Shown here in pieces: positions 42,822-51,032 of a DNA stretch of 64,000 bases. Below the pieces are notes generated by a model that did no database searches, had not been told where the DNA came from, and saw only the letters and a list, made by a program, of their open reading frames with translations. The stretch's first letter is position 1. Each line of letters opens with the position of its first letter. This stretch comes from Sulfitobacter pontiacus. GTDB taxonomy: Bacteria > Pseudomonadota > Alphaproteobacteria > Rhodobacterales > Rhodobacteraceae. The stretch spans positions 2,319,501-2,383,500 of the forward strand of contig NZ_CP160849.1 in assembly GCF_040790665.1 (NCBI RefSeq). The letters run 5' to 3'. Position numbers and translations under genes: made by a program.

Positions 42822-44066
42822 ATGAAGAAATACTCAGCCTTTGCCGTCGCCCGCGAATCCCTGCGCCATCATACCGGCTGGCAGCGGGCCTGGCGCGATG
42901 CGCAGCCGAAGAAACGCTATGACGTGATCATCGTCGGGGCCGGGGGGCATGGTCTGGCGACGGCCTACTACCTGGGTAAAAACTTCGGCATCACCAATGT
43001 CGCCATTCTGGAAAAAGGCTGGCTTGGGGGCGGCAACACGGGCCGCAACACCACGATCATCCGGTCCAACTACCTGCAAGACCCCTCCGCCGCGATCTAT
43101 GAAAAGGCGCGCTCGCTTTACGAGACGATGAGCCAGGATCTGAACTATAACGTCATGTTCAGCCCGCGCGGCGTGATCATGCTGGCGCAGACCCATCACG
43201 AGGTGCGCGGCTATCAGCGCACGGCCCATGCCAACGCGCTGCAGGGGGTGCAGACCGAATTCATCGGGCCCGAAAAGGTCAAGGAACTGGTGCCGATCAT
43301 CAATATCGACGGGCCACGTTACCCGGTTCTGGGCGGGCTCTGGCAGCGCCGTGGCGGCACGGCACGCCATGACGCGGTGGCCTGGGGCTATGCGCGGGCC
43401 TGTTCCGATATGGGCATGGACGTGATCCAGAAATGCGAGGTCACCGGCATCCGTCAGGAAAACGGCAAGGTGACGGGCGTGTCGACCAACCGTGGCGATA
43501 TCGACTGTGACAAGCTGGGCATGGTGGTCGCTGGCCATTCTGGTCATCTGGCTGATATGGCGGGCTTCCGTCTCCCGATCGAATCCGTCGCCCTGCAAGC
43601 GCTGGTGTCAGAGCCGATCAAACCCTGCATGGATGTCGTGGTCATGGCCAATACGGTGCATGGCTACATGAGCCAGTCCGACAAGGGCGAGATGGTGATC
43701 GGCGGCGGGACGGATGGCTATAACAACTACACCCAACGCGGCTCTTTCCATCATATCGAGGAAACGGTCCGCGCCCTGGTCGAGACCTTTCCGATGGTGT
43801 CCCGTCTCAAGATGTTGCGCCAATGGGGCGGCATTGTGGATGTGACGGGGGACCGCTCTCCGATCCTGTCCAAAACGCCGGTCGAGGGCGTGTTCGTAAA
43901 CTGTGGCTGGGGCACCGGCGGGTTCAAGGCGATCCCCGGCTCGGGCTGGGCCATGGCCGAACTGATGGCCAAGGGACGGTCGCCGCTGACGGATGCCTTC
44001 GGCCTGAACCGGTTCCAGGAAGGGCGGTTCATCGACGAATCCGTAGCCGCCGGGGTGGCGCATTGA
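42822..44066 (+). CDS. soxB: Sarcosine oxidase beta subunit
   Basis: 414 aa from ATG at 42822, which has GGAGA upstream; the frame is open further back but without a ribosome site. FAD-binding VIIVGAGGHGLATAYYL at 36-52, then GGNTGRNTTIIRSNYL, typical of SoxB. H183 in GGTARHDAVAWG is the likely covalent FMN attachment residue by family knowledge. With SoxA, D and G it oxidatively demethylates sarcosine, giving glycine, H2O2 and, with folate, 5,10-methylene-THF. First gene of soxB-(78 aa)-soxD-soxA-soxG. Confidence 0.95.
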   Translation: MKKYSAFAVARESLRHHTGWQRAWRDAQPKKRYDVIIVGAGGHGLATAYYLGKNFGITNVAILEKGWLGGGNTGRNTTIIRSNYLQDPSAAIYEKARSLYETMSQDLNYNVMFSPRGVIMLAQTHHEVRGYQRTAHANALQGVQTEFIGPEKVKELVPIINIDGPRYPVLGGLWQRRGGTARHDAVAWGYARACSDMGMDVIQKCEVTGIRQENGKVTGVSTNRGDIDCDKLGMVVAGHSGHLADMAGFRLPIESVALQALVSEPIKPCMDVVVMANTVHGYMSQSDKGEMVIGGGTDGYNNYTQRGSFHHIEETVRALVETFPMVSRLKMLRQWGGIVDVTGDRSPILSKTPVEGVFVNCGWGTGGFKAIPGSGWAMAELMAKGRSPLTDAFGLNRFQEGRFIDESVAAGVAH

Positions 44067-44163
44067 TCGGCGCGCGGAAACCTGCCCGCCCAATGGGGCT
44101 GTGGAACTTTTTGCCTGTGAACGGGGTTTGCACTTCATATCAAGTTTATGAAGGACCATTACC

Positions 44164-44400
44164 ATGGCTACGCCTGACAACAACCAAGCGCCACACACCA
44201 CCGTCAACAAAACCAGCGGCACCGGATCGGGGATCGTCATCGGCGTTCTCGTCGTTCTGGTCCTTGGCTTCGGCTTTTACTTCTTCGCCGGTGGCAACCC
44301 GATGGACGACTCTGGCGACATCAACGTCAACGTCGAAGGCGCGGCCGATGGTGCTGCCGATGCCGTTGAAGGCGCGGCCGAGGAAGCAACCGGCAACTAA
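44164..44400 (+). CDS. 78-aa single-pass membrane protein inside the sox operon
   Basis: Not recognised. A polar N-terminus (about 25 residues), one membrane helix GIVIGVLVVLVLGFGFYFFAGG (positions about 23-44, given in part), then an acidic tail with repeated GAADGAADAVEGAAEEA. AAGGACC precedes the ATG. It sits between soxB and soxD, which are normally adjacent, and is followed by its own terminator. It may be an unrelated envelope protein inserted here. Confidence 0.65.
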   Translation: MATPDNNQAPHTTVNKTSGTGSGIVIGVLVVLVLGFGFYFFAGGNPMDDSGDINVNVEGAADGAADAVEGAAEEATGN

Positions 44401-44428
44401 GCCGCTTTCCGCTCTATCCAATATGATC

Positions 44429-44461
44429 AAGGCTGGCCCTCGCACGGGGGCTGGCCTTTTT
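44429..44461 (+). terminator. Intrinsic terminator after the 78-aa gene
   Basis: AAGGCTGGCCC and GGGGCTGGCCTT pair over ~11 bp using G-U pairs at three positions, followed by TTTTT. It lies between the small membrane gene and soxD, so soxD-soxA-soxG need read-through or their own promoter. Confidence 0.7.
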
Positions 44462-44493
44462 GCGTTTCAACCGACCTTAGAAAGGCGCGCCCC

Positions 44494-44823
44494 ATGCTGA
44501 CCCTGACATGCCCCAACTGCGGCATCACCGCCGAGGAAACCGAATTCCACGCGGGCGGCGAGGCGCATCTGAAACGTTTTGGTCCGGGGTCCTCTGACAG
44601 CGACTTCGAAAAATACCTGTTCATGCGGGAAAATCCCAAGGGCGTGCATTTTGAACGCTGGCGGCATGTCTATGGCTGTGGCAAATGGTTCCACGCCGCG
44701 CGCGATACCATGACGCTCGAAGTCTTCGGCACCTATACCGCCCAGACCAGCACGGTCCCGCAAGAGATCATCGACAAGATACAGGACCGTCGCCCCGATT
44801 GGCAGGCCGCCGCCGCCCCATGA
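44494..44823 (+). CDS. soxD: Sarcosine oxidase delta subunit
   Basis: 109 aa. Zinc-binding pattern C6-P-N-C9 at the N-terminus and a later YGCGKWFHAARDT; the SoxD family sequence RENPKGVHFERWRHVYGCGK is present in full. Structural zinc subunit of the heterotetramer. The stop overlaps a short non-coding stretch of 79 bp before soxA. Confidence 0.93.
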   Translation: MLTLTCPNCGITAEETEFHAGGEAHLKRFGPGSSDSDFEKYLFMRENPKGVHFERWRHVYGCGKWFHAARDTMTLEVFGTYTAQTSTVPQEIIDKIQDRRPDWQAAAAP

Positions 44824-44902
44824 CCGCCGCCGTTCTTCATTTTGCCAAGAAAACTCCCGCCGGAGGCGCCCGCGCTTTCGCCCCACACCAAGGTTTGACT
44901 TC

Positions 44903-47900
44903 ATGAGCACCAGAATTGCCACAGGCGGCCGCCTGCTGAACAAATCAAATGCTGTCAGTTTTTCGTTCAACGGAAAGCAGCTGCGCGGCTTCGAGGGCGA
45001 TACCCTGGCCTCGGCTTTGCTGGCGAATGACCAGATGCTGGTGGGGCGGTCGTTCAAATACCACCGTCCGCGCGGCATCGTGGCGGCGGGTCCGGAAGAA
45101 CCCAACGCGCTGGTGAACCTCGGGCAGGGCGACCGGTTTGAACCCAACCAACGCGCCACGACCACCGATCTTTTTGACGGGCTCAAGGCGGAAAGCCAGA
45201 ACCACTGGCCCAGCCTCGAATTCGACGTTGGCGCGATCAACAAACACCTCAGCCGCTTTCTGCCCGCGGGCTTCTACTACAAGATGTTCATCCACCCGCG
45301 CCCCTTCTGGAAGCATGTCTACGAGCCGATCATCCGCCACTCTGCCGGTCTGGGCAAAGCGCCGAAGGAGACGGATGGCGATACCTATGAACATTTCCAC
45401 GCCTTTTGCGACGTGCTGATCATCGGCGGTGGTGTCGCGGGGCTCGAAGCCGCGCGCACGGCGGCCCTGTCCGGTGCCAAGGTCATCGTGCTGGAACAGA
45501 CCGCCCATTGGGGCGGCCGCGCGCCCGTGGATGGTGGTACGGTCGATGGCACGCCCGTCGCCGATTTCATCGACGCGCTGGTGGCAGAGCTGTCGGGGAT
45601 GGCAAACGTCACCCTGCGCACCCGTGTCATGGGGGCGGGCGTCTATGACCACGGCTATGTGCTGGGCTATGAACGTCTGACGGACCACGCGCCGGAGATT
45701 GCCGGACCGCGCCACCGGCTCTGGCGTATTCGCGCAGGTCATATCGTGACCGCCACCGGCGCGATTGAACGGCCTTTGTCCTTTGCTGGCAATGACATTC
45801 CCGGCGTGATGCTGGCCGCATCGGTGCGGGATTATCTGGTGAACTATGGCGTGTCGGTCGGGGATCGCACGGTGGTGGTCACCAACAACGACGACGCCTA
45901 CCGCACCGCCATCGCCTTGACCGAGGCCGGACTGACCGTGCCCGCCATTCTGGATGCCCGCGTGCTGCCGCAGGATTCCGCGCTGATGACGCGCGCCAAA
46001 GATCTGGGCATTCGGGTGATGATGGGTCATGCCGTGGCGCGGGTGACGGGCGGGAAACGCGTGACAGGCGTAGAGGTGTGCAGCCAGGCGGGCGAGGGTG
46101 CGGTGCTTGAAACCTTCCCCTGTGACGCCGTGGCCATGTCGGGCGGCTGGTCGCCTGTGGTGCATCTGTGGTCCCATTGCGGCGGCAAGCTGACCTGGGA
46201 TACCGCCGGGGCCATGTTCCGCCCCGATGTGAACAATCCGCCGCTGGGGGCAGACGGGCATGGTTTTGTCACCGCCGCCGGTGCCGCGGGTGGGTTCTTT
46301 GCGCTGGATGATATCTTGCACGACGCCCATGCCGCCGCGGATGGGGTGGTCACGACGCTGGGGTTCAAGCTGCCCGCCGACGCCGTCTCGCCGAATGCCG
46401 ACCGGCAAGAGGAAGCGCCGCTCGCCCCCGTCTGGATGATGCCCCAAGGCGCGAACGTGAAGCTGCGCGAGAAGACGTGGCTGGATTATCAGAACGATGT
46501 TAAAGTGTCAGACGTGCGGCTTGCCGCGCAAGAAGGCTTTGTCAGCGTCGAACACGCCAAACGCTATACCACGCTTGGCATGGCGACGGATCAAGGGAAG
46601 CTCAGCAATATCAACGGGCTGGCAACGCTGGCGGGCGCGATGGATGCGGATATTCCCGCCGTTGGTACCACCACCTTCCGCCCGCCGTACCACCCGATTT
46701 CGATGGGCGCGATCGCAGGCGAGGCGCGTGGCGATGTGTTCCAACCGATCCGCCGCACCCCGCTGCATGACTGGCACGAGGCGAACGGCGCTGAATGGGA
46801 ACCCGTCGGCCAGTGGCGACGCCCCTATGCCTATCCGCGCAAGGGCGAAACCACCCATGACGCGGTGATGCGCGAGGTCACCAACACGCGCAGCAAATTG
46901 GGGATGCTGGATGCCTCCACCCTGGGCAAGATCATCGTCAAGGGACCGGACGCGGGGCGCTTCCTCGACATGCTCTACACCAATATGATGAGCACGCTGA
47001 AACCGGGGAAATGCCGCTATGGCCTGATGTGTTCGGAAAACGGGTTCCTGATCGACGATGGTGTGGTGGCGCGGATCGATGACGACACCTTCTTGTGCCA
47101 TACAACGACGGGCGGCGCGGAAAGCATCCACCAGCATATGGAAGAATGGCTCCAGACCGAGTGGTGGGATTTCAACGTCTATGTCGCCAATGTCACCGAG
47201 CAATATGCGCAGATCGCCGTGGTCGGCCCCAATGCACGCAAATGTCTGGAAAAGCTGGGCGGCATGGATGTCAGCAAGGACGCGCTCGCCTTTATGGAGT
47301 GGGCGGACGGCACGCTGGGGGGCTTCAAGTGCCGCGTTTACCGGATCTCTTTCTCGGGCGAGCTGAGCTACGAGATCGCGGTGGATGCAGGGCAGGGGCA
47401 AGCCTTCTGGGATGCGCTGATGGTGGCGGGCAATGATCTGGGCGTGATGCCCTATGGGACCGAATGTCTGCACATCCTGCGCGCCGAAAAAGGCTTTATC
47501 ATGATCGGGGACGAAACCGACGGCACCGTGATCCCGCAGGATCTGGGGCTGAACTGGGCGATCTCGAAAAAGAAAGACGACTACTTGGGCAAGCGCGCGC
47601 AGCAGCGGTCCCATATGGTGGACCCGACGCGCTGGAAACTGGTGGGGCTGGAAACAACCGACGGCAGCACCCTGCCGGACGGGGCCTATGCCGTGGGCGA
47701 AGGCGAGAACGAGAACGGCCAGCGCAATATGATCGGGCGTGTCACCTCCACCTATCATTCGCCGACCTTGGGTAAGGGGATCGCGATGGGGCTGGTGCTG
47801 AACGGGCCGGACCGCATGGGCGAGGTGCTCGATTTCCCCGGGACCGACGGCAAGACCTATCAGGCGAAAATCGTCGATCCGGTGTTCTATGACAAAGAAG

Positions 47901-47920
47901 GGGCCAAGCAAAATGTCTGA
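44903..47920 (+). CDS. soxA: Sarcosine oxidase alpha subunit
   Basis: 1005 aa. Order of parts: an N-terminal 2Fe-2S-like fold without the cluster (FSFNGKQLRGFEGDTLASAL), an NAD/FAD-binding domain (DVLIIGGGVAGLEAARTAAL, about 171-190), and a C-terminal aminomethyltransferase (GCV-T) folate domain from about 610 on, including GRFLDMLYTNMMSTLKPGKC. Full family length. It binds NAD and provides the folate site that captures the methyl group as methylene-THF. soxG starts inside its last codons. Confidence 0.95.
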   Translation: MSTRIATGGRLLNKSNAVSFSFNGKQLRGFEGDTLASALLANDQMLVGRSFKYHRPRGIVAAGPEEPNALVNLGQGDRFEPNQRATTTDLFDGLKAESQNHWPSLEFDVGAINKHLSRFLPAGFYYKMFIHPRPFWKHVYEPIIRHSAGLGKAPKETDGDTYEHFHAFCDVLIIGGGVAGLEAARTAALSGAKVIVLEQTAHWGGRAPVDGGTVDGTPVADFIDALVAELSGMANVTLRTRVMGAGVYDHGYVLGYERLTDHAPEIAGPRHRLWRIRAGHIVTATGAIERPLSFAGNDIPGVMLAASVRDYLVNYGVSVGDRTVVVTNNDDAYRTAIALTEAGLTVPAILDARVLPQDSALMTRAKDLGIRVMMGHAVARVTGGKRVTGVEVCSQAGEGAVLETFPCDAVAMSGGWSPVVHLWSHCGGKLTWDTAGAMFRPDVNNPPLGADGHGFVTAAGAAGGFFALDDILHDAHAAADGVVTTLGFKLPADAVSPNADRQEEAPLAPVWMMPQGANVKLREKTWLDYQNDVKVSDVRLAAQEGFVSVEHAKRYTTLGMATDQGKLSNINGLATLAGAMDADIPAVGTTTFRPPYHPISMGAIAGEARGDVFQPIRRTPLHDWHEANGAEWEPVGQWRRPYAYPRKGETTHDAVMREVTNTRSKLGMLDASTLGKIIVKGPDAGRFLDMLYTNMMSTLKPGKCRYGLMCSENGFLIDDGVVARIDDDTFLCHTTTGGAESIHQHMEEWLQTEWWDFNVYVANVTEQYAQIAVVGPNARKCLEKLGGMDVSKDALAFMEWADGTLGGFKCRVYRISFSGELSYEIAVDAGQGQAFWDALMVAGNDLGVMPYGTECLHILRAEKGFIMIGDETDGTVIPQDLGLNWAISKKKDDYLGKRAQQRSHMVDPTRWKLVGLETTDGSTLPDGAYAVGEGENENGQRNMIGRVTSTYHSPTLGKGIAMGLVLNGPDRMGEVLDFPGTDGKTYQAKIVDPVFYDKEGAKQNV

Positions 47921-48494
47921 CGCGGTAAGCGCATTGAAAGCGGCAGAATTCACCGGCGGCATTGCCGAGGTGACCCTGATGGATCCGATTGGCATGATCT
48001 CTGTCCGCGGGGATCTGGGGGCGGGCTATATGAAGAAGGCGCTGAAAAAGGCCGTCGGTCTGGGCCTTCCCGACACCCGCAGCGTCCAGATCAACGGGGA
48101 TCGCGGTGTCGCGTGGATGTCACCGGACGAGCTGTTGTTGCTCTGCCCCTACGATCAGGTCAGCGACACCATCGACACGCTGACCAAATGCTTTGGCAGC
48201 AATCACACGCTGGCGGTCAATGTCTCGGACGCGCGGGCGGTGTTTCGCATCAGCGGGGCGCACAGCCGCGATGTGCTGGCCAAGCTCGCCCCCGTGGATC
48301 TGTCGCCAGACAGTTTCACCCCCGGCATGATCCGCCGCACGCGGCTGGCGCAGGTGCCCGCCGCGTTCTGGATCGAGGACGGCGACAGTTTCCGTCTGGT
48401 CTGCTTCCGCTCGGTCGCGCAATATGTGTTTGATCTGCTTAAAACCGCGGCACAGGCCGGGTCCGCCCCCGAATATTATAGCGCCGCGCGGTAA
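47913..48494 (+). CDS. soxG: Sarcosine oxidase gamma subunit
   Basis: 193 aa from ATG at 47913, with AAGGGG 8 bases upstream, overlapping the soxA end by 8 bp. SoxG wording: VTLMDPIGMISVRGDLGAGY, then VSDARAVFRISGAHSRDVLAK and a C-terminal RSVAQYVFDLLKTAA. It has a partial GCV-T-like fold and completes the SoxBDAG complex. Confidence 0.92.
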   Translation: MSDAVSALKAAEFTGGIAEVTLMDPIGMISVRGDLGAGYMKKALKKAVGLGLPDTRSVQINGDRGVAWMSPDELLLLCPYDQVSDTIDTLTKCFGSNHTLAVNVSDARAVFRISGAHSRDVLAKLAPVDLSPDSFTPGMIRRTRLAQVPAAFWIEDGDSFRLVCFRSVAQYVFDLLKTAAQAGSAPEYYSAAR

Positions 48495-48689
48495 GCCGCT
48501 GGTCAGGGGCAGGGCGGCAGACTGGCGGGAACATTCGCCCCAGCCAGCCGTTTTACCCTTAAGCGGGTGACGATCAAAGCGCCCCGTCGGCTGTGCCGGT
48601 TTGCCCCTTGCGGGTCGATCAGCACTTGACCTTATGACGGGACGGGCTTCATGTGACCCAGACGCAATTCAATAACGGAGGCTTTTCTC

Positions 48690-49289
48690 ATGGCTTTTAC
48701 ACTTCCTGATCTTCCCTATGCCCACGATGCGCTTGCATCCAAAGGTATGTCCAAGGAAACGCTGGAATATCACCACGATAAGCACCACAACGCCTATGTG
48801 ACCAACGGCAACAAAGCCATTGAAGGCACCGAGTGGGAAGGCAAGACCCTCGAGGAAATCATCAAGGGCACCTATAACCCTGACGCGGTCGCGCAAAGCG
48901 GCATCTTCAACAACATCAGCCAGCTCTGGAACCACAACCAGTTCTGGGAAATGATGTCCCCCGAAGACAGCAAAATGCCGTCCGAGCTGGAAAATGCGAT
49001 CACTGAAAGCTTTGGCTCTGTCGATAAGTTCAAGGATGAATTCAAGGCAGCCGGTGGCGGTCAGTTCGGCTCCGGTTGGGCGTGGCTGGTCAAGGACACC
49101 GATGGTGGCCTGAAAGTGACCAAGACCGAAAACGGCGTGAACCCTGTCTGTTTCGGTCAGACCGCACTGCTGGGCTGCGACGTTTGGGAACACTCCTACT
49201 ACATTGATTTCCGCAACGCGCGCCCCGACTACCTGTCGAACTTCCTCGACAATCTGGTCAACTGGGACAACGTCGCATCGCGCATGTAA
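48690..49289 (+). CDS. sodB: Superoxide dismutase, Fe type
   Basis: 199 aa. Metal ligands in the usual places: His in LEYHHDKHHNAYV, His in QLWNHNQFW, and Asp/His in DVWEHSYYIDF. The Gln in NNISQLWNH at the FeSOD position favours an iron enzyme. No signal peptide, so cytoplasmic. A H2O2- and superoxide-linked neighbour of the sarcosine oxidase operon, which itself makes H2O2. CGGAGG precedes the ATG; the upstream 195 bp gap has no other gene. Confidence 0.94.
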   Translation: MAFTLPDLPYAHDALASKGMSKETLEYHHDKHHNAYVTNGNKAIEGTEWEGKTLEEIIKGTYNPDAVAQSGIFNNISQLWNHNQFWEMMSPEDSKMPSELENAITESFGSVDKFKDEFKAAGGGQFGSGWAWLVKDTDGGLKVTKTENGVNPVCFGQTALLGCDVWEHSYYIDFRNARPDYLSNFLDNLVNWDNVASRM

Positions 49290-49341
49290 TCGCAATATGA
49301 TGGGTTAAGGCATCACGCCAACCTGTTGAAATATTTATGTG

Positions 49342-49378
49342 AAAGGCCCTGCAGCATTCCGCTGTGGGGCCTTTTCTT
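49342..49378 (+). terminator. Intrinsic terminator after sodB
   Basis: AAAGGCCC (49342-49349) pairs with GGGCCTTT (49367-49374), extended by a TGCAGC/GCTGTG inner stem to 14 bp with a 5-nt loop, followed by TCTT. Confidence 0.85.
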
Positions 49379-49442
49379 GTGGAACCACCGGCGGGACTGG
49401 GGCGTTTTGCCTGTGAACCCACAAGATGAGAAGGAGACCACG

Positions 49443-49652
49443 ATGGCAGAGCGTCACAGATCGCAGGACGGCGTCAAGGAAACCGACAAATACATCAGCG
49501 AAGCCGATGATATTGACCATCAGGGCCGCTCGGGCGGGGGGCTGCAACGCGATGTCGGCACGCAAGACGAAGAGAAACAGGTGGTCGACAAACCCGGCGC
49601 TGACACCCGCGTCACTGGCGAAGACAAACGCAACCATGGAGAAGACGCATGA
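49443..49652 (+). CDS. 69-aa hydrophilic acidic protein
   Basis: Not recognised. From ATG at 49443 (GAAGGAGA upstream). Highly charged and free of hydrophobic segments: DKYISEADDIDHQGRSGGGL, then RDVGTQDEEKQVVDKPGADT. Likely disordered. Its stop overlaps the start of the host-attachment-family gene by 4 bp, so the two form a coupled pair, possibly stress-related. Confidence 0.65.
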   Translation: MAERHRSQDGVKETDKYISEADDIDHQGRSGGGLQRDVGTQDEEKQVVDKPGADTRVTGEDKRNHGEDA

Positions 49653-50104
49653 CCAAGATTGAAAATGGCACTTGGGTGCTGATCGCAGACGGTGAAAAAG
49701 CGCTGTTCATGGTGAATGAAACCGACGGAGAGGATCCGTTCCTGCAGGTCTTCCGCGAGGAAGAGCAGGAGAACCCGCCCAACCGCGATCAGGCCGCCAA
49801 TCGTCGTGGACGCTTCAACGACGGCCCGTCTGTGCACCGCTCGGCTGTGGACGACACCGACTGGCACCAGCTGTCCAAGGACCGCTTTGCCAGCGAGCTG
49901 GCGGATATCCTGTACAAACAGGCGCATAAGGGCAAGTTCGACAAGATCATTCTGGTCGCACCGCCGAACACTCTGGGCGAGTTGCGTCACGAGATGCACA
50001 AAGAGGTCGCGGACAAAGTCGTGGGCGAAATCCCCAAGACGCTGACGAACCACCCCATCGAAGAGATTGAGAATATCGTGAAATCGACGCTTGAAACAGC
50101 GTGA
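49649..50104 (+). CDS. Host attachment family protein
   Basis: 151 aa, the family named for an Agrobacterium protein needed for attachment to plant cells. Signature: WVLIADGEKALFMVNE at the N-terminus, the middle RFASELADILYKQAHKGKFD, then IILVAPPNTLGELRHEMHKE. The fold is related to eRF1 domain 2. Cytoplasmic; the biochemical role is unknown. Overlaps the preceding gene by 4 bp. Confidence 0.85.
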   Translation: MTKIENGTWVLIADGEKALFMVNETDGEDPFLQVFREEEQENPPNRDQAANRRGRFNDGPSVHRSAVDDTDWHQLSKDRFASELADILYKQAHKGKFDKIILVAPPNTLGELRHEMHKEVADKVVGEIPKTLTNHPIEEIENIVKSTLETA

Positions 50105-50105
50105 T

Positions 50106-50152
50106 GATGTGGCCGCATAGCAACAGTAGAAATCCGGCTATGCGGCCACATC
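50106..50152 (+). terminator. Long perfect hairpin after the host-attachment gene
   Basis: A 16-bp perfect stem, GATGTGGCCGCATAGC (50106-50121) / GCTATGCGGCCACATC (50137-50152), with a 15-nt loop, starting 2 bases after the stop. No T-run follows; it may act as a terminator or a 3' stabiliser. Confidence 0.6.
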
Positions 50153-50187
50153 TATAGGTATTCGGGTTGCCGCAGGGCGGTGATTTG

Positions 50188-50215
50188 AAAGGGCATCCAG
50201 ACGTGGGTGCCCTTT
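50188..50215 (-). terminator. Terminator facing the LOG-family gene
   Basis: AAAGGGCATCC (50188-50198) pairs with GGGTGCCCTTT (50205-50215) over 11 bp with one wobble and a 6-nt loop; T-residues follow the stem on either strand (TTTC on the minus strand). Downstream of the leftward LOG gene. The stretch 50216-50366 contains nothing else that I can support. Confidence 0.6.
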
Positions 50216-50366
50216 GCTGTATCGCGCGTGCTAGCGGCGAACAGGGAGTATGGCGTTGGCCGCTTTAACCTACCGCCCATAGCACTCCTGATCCTGCTTC
50301 GCCGCCGATCAACCCGTTGCCGCGCAGGCGCTTTCTGCACTACCGCGCGCGCTGCCGTGCGTACCT

Positions 50367-50921
50367 CTATGCGGTCAGGCTACGGCGCAGAATGTCCAGC
50401 GCGCCGTCAACGTCATCGACCGTATCCACATAGCCAAGCAGGCTTTCTTCGGCAAAGCCGCGGGCGACGACATGATCCAGAAGCGCTGTGAGAGGATCCC
50501 AGTAACCATTTGTATTCAATAGGATTACCGGTTTCTGATGTAACCCCAACTGGCGCCAGGTCAGCACTTCGAACAGCTCGTCCAGTGATCCGGCACCGCC
50601 GGGCAGGACCACCACGGCATCGCAGTTCATGAACATCACCTTTTTGCGTTCATGCATAGTTTCGGTCACGACATAGGTGGTCAGATCGGTCTTGCCGACC
50701 TCCCATTTGACCAGATGATCGGGGATCACGCCAAAGGTCGTGCCGCCCGCCGTTTGTGCTGCTCGTGCAACGGTGCCCATCAGCCCCACGTCCCCCGCGC
50801 CATAGACCAGCCGCCAATCGTTCTGCGCCAAAGCGCGCCCCAAAGCGTCGGCTTGTGCGGTATATTCGGGGTCATCACCGGGGCGCGAGCCGCAGTAAAC
50901 ACATACGGATTTCTGGATCAT
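50367..50921 (-). CDS. LOG-family protein (TIGR00730)
   Basis: 184 aa from ATG at 50921 with AGGA upstream; the long upstream open frame overlaps the LysM gene and lacks support. The start VCVYCGSRPGDDPEYTAQAD and the nucleotide motif VVLPGGAGSLDELFEVLTWRQL (PGGxGT-x-x-E type) define the LOG/lysine-decarboxylase-like family. Relatives hydrolyse nucleoside monophosphates to base and ribose phosphate (cytokinin activation in plants). The bacterial role is uncertain. Confidence 0.88.
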   Translation of the reverse strand: MIQKSVCVYCGSRPGDDPEYTAQADALGRALAQNDWRLVYGAGDVGLMGTVARAAQTAGGTTFGVIPDHLVKWEVGKTDLTTYVVTETMHERKKVMFMNCDAVVVLPGGAGSLDELFEVLTWRQLGLHQKPVILLNTNGYWDPLTALLDHVVARGFAEESLLGYVDTVDDVDGALDILRRSLTA

Positions 50922-51032
50922 AAACGGGGGTCCTTTTTGCGAATATGCACATGGCATGCAGCTGCATTTTGACCCGTGATAGCCTGCTTGGTACAAGTCC
51001 TCAATGTGGGGAAGTTCAAAGGGATGAACGGG

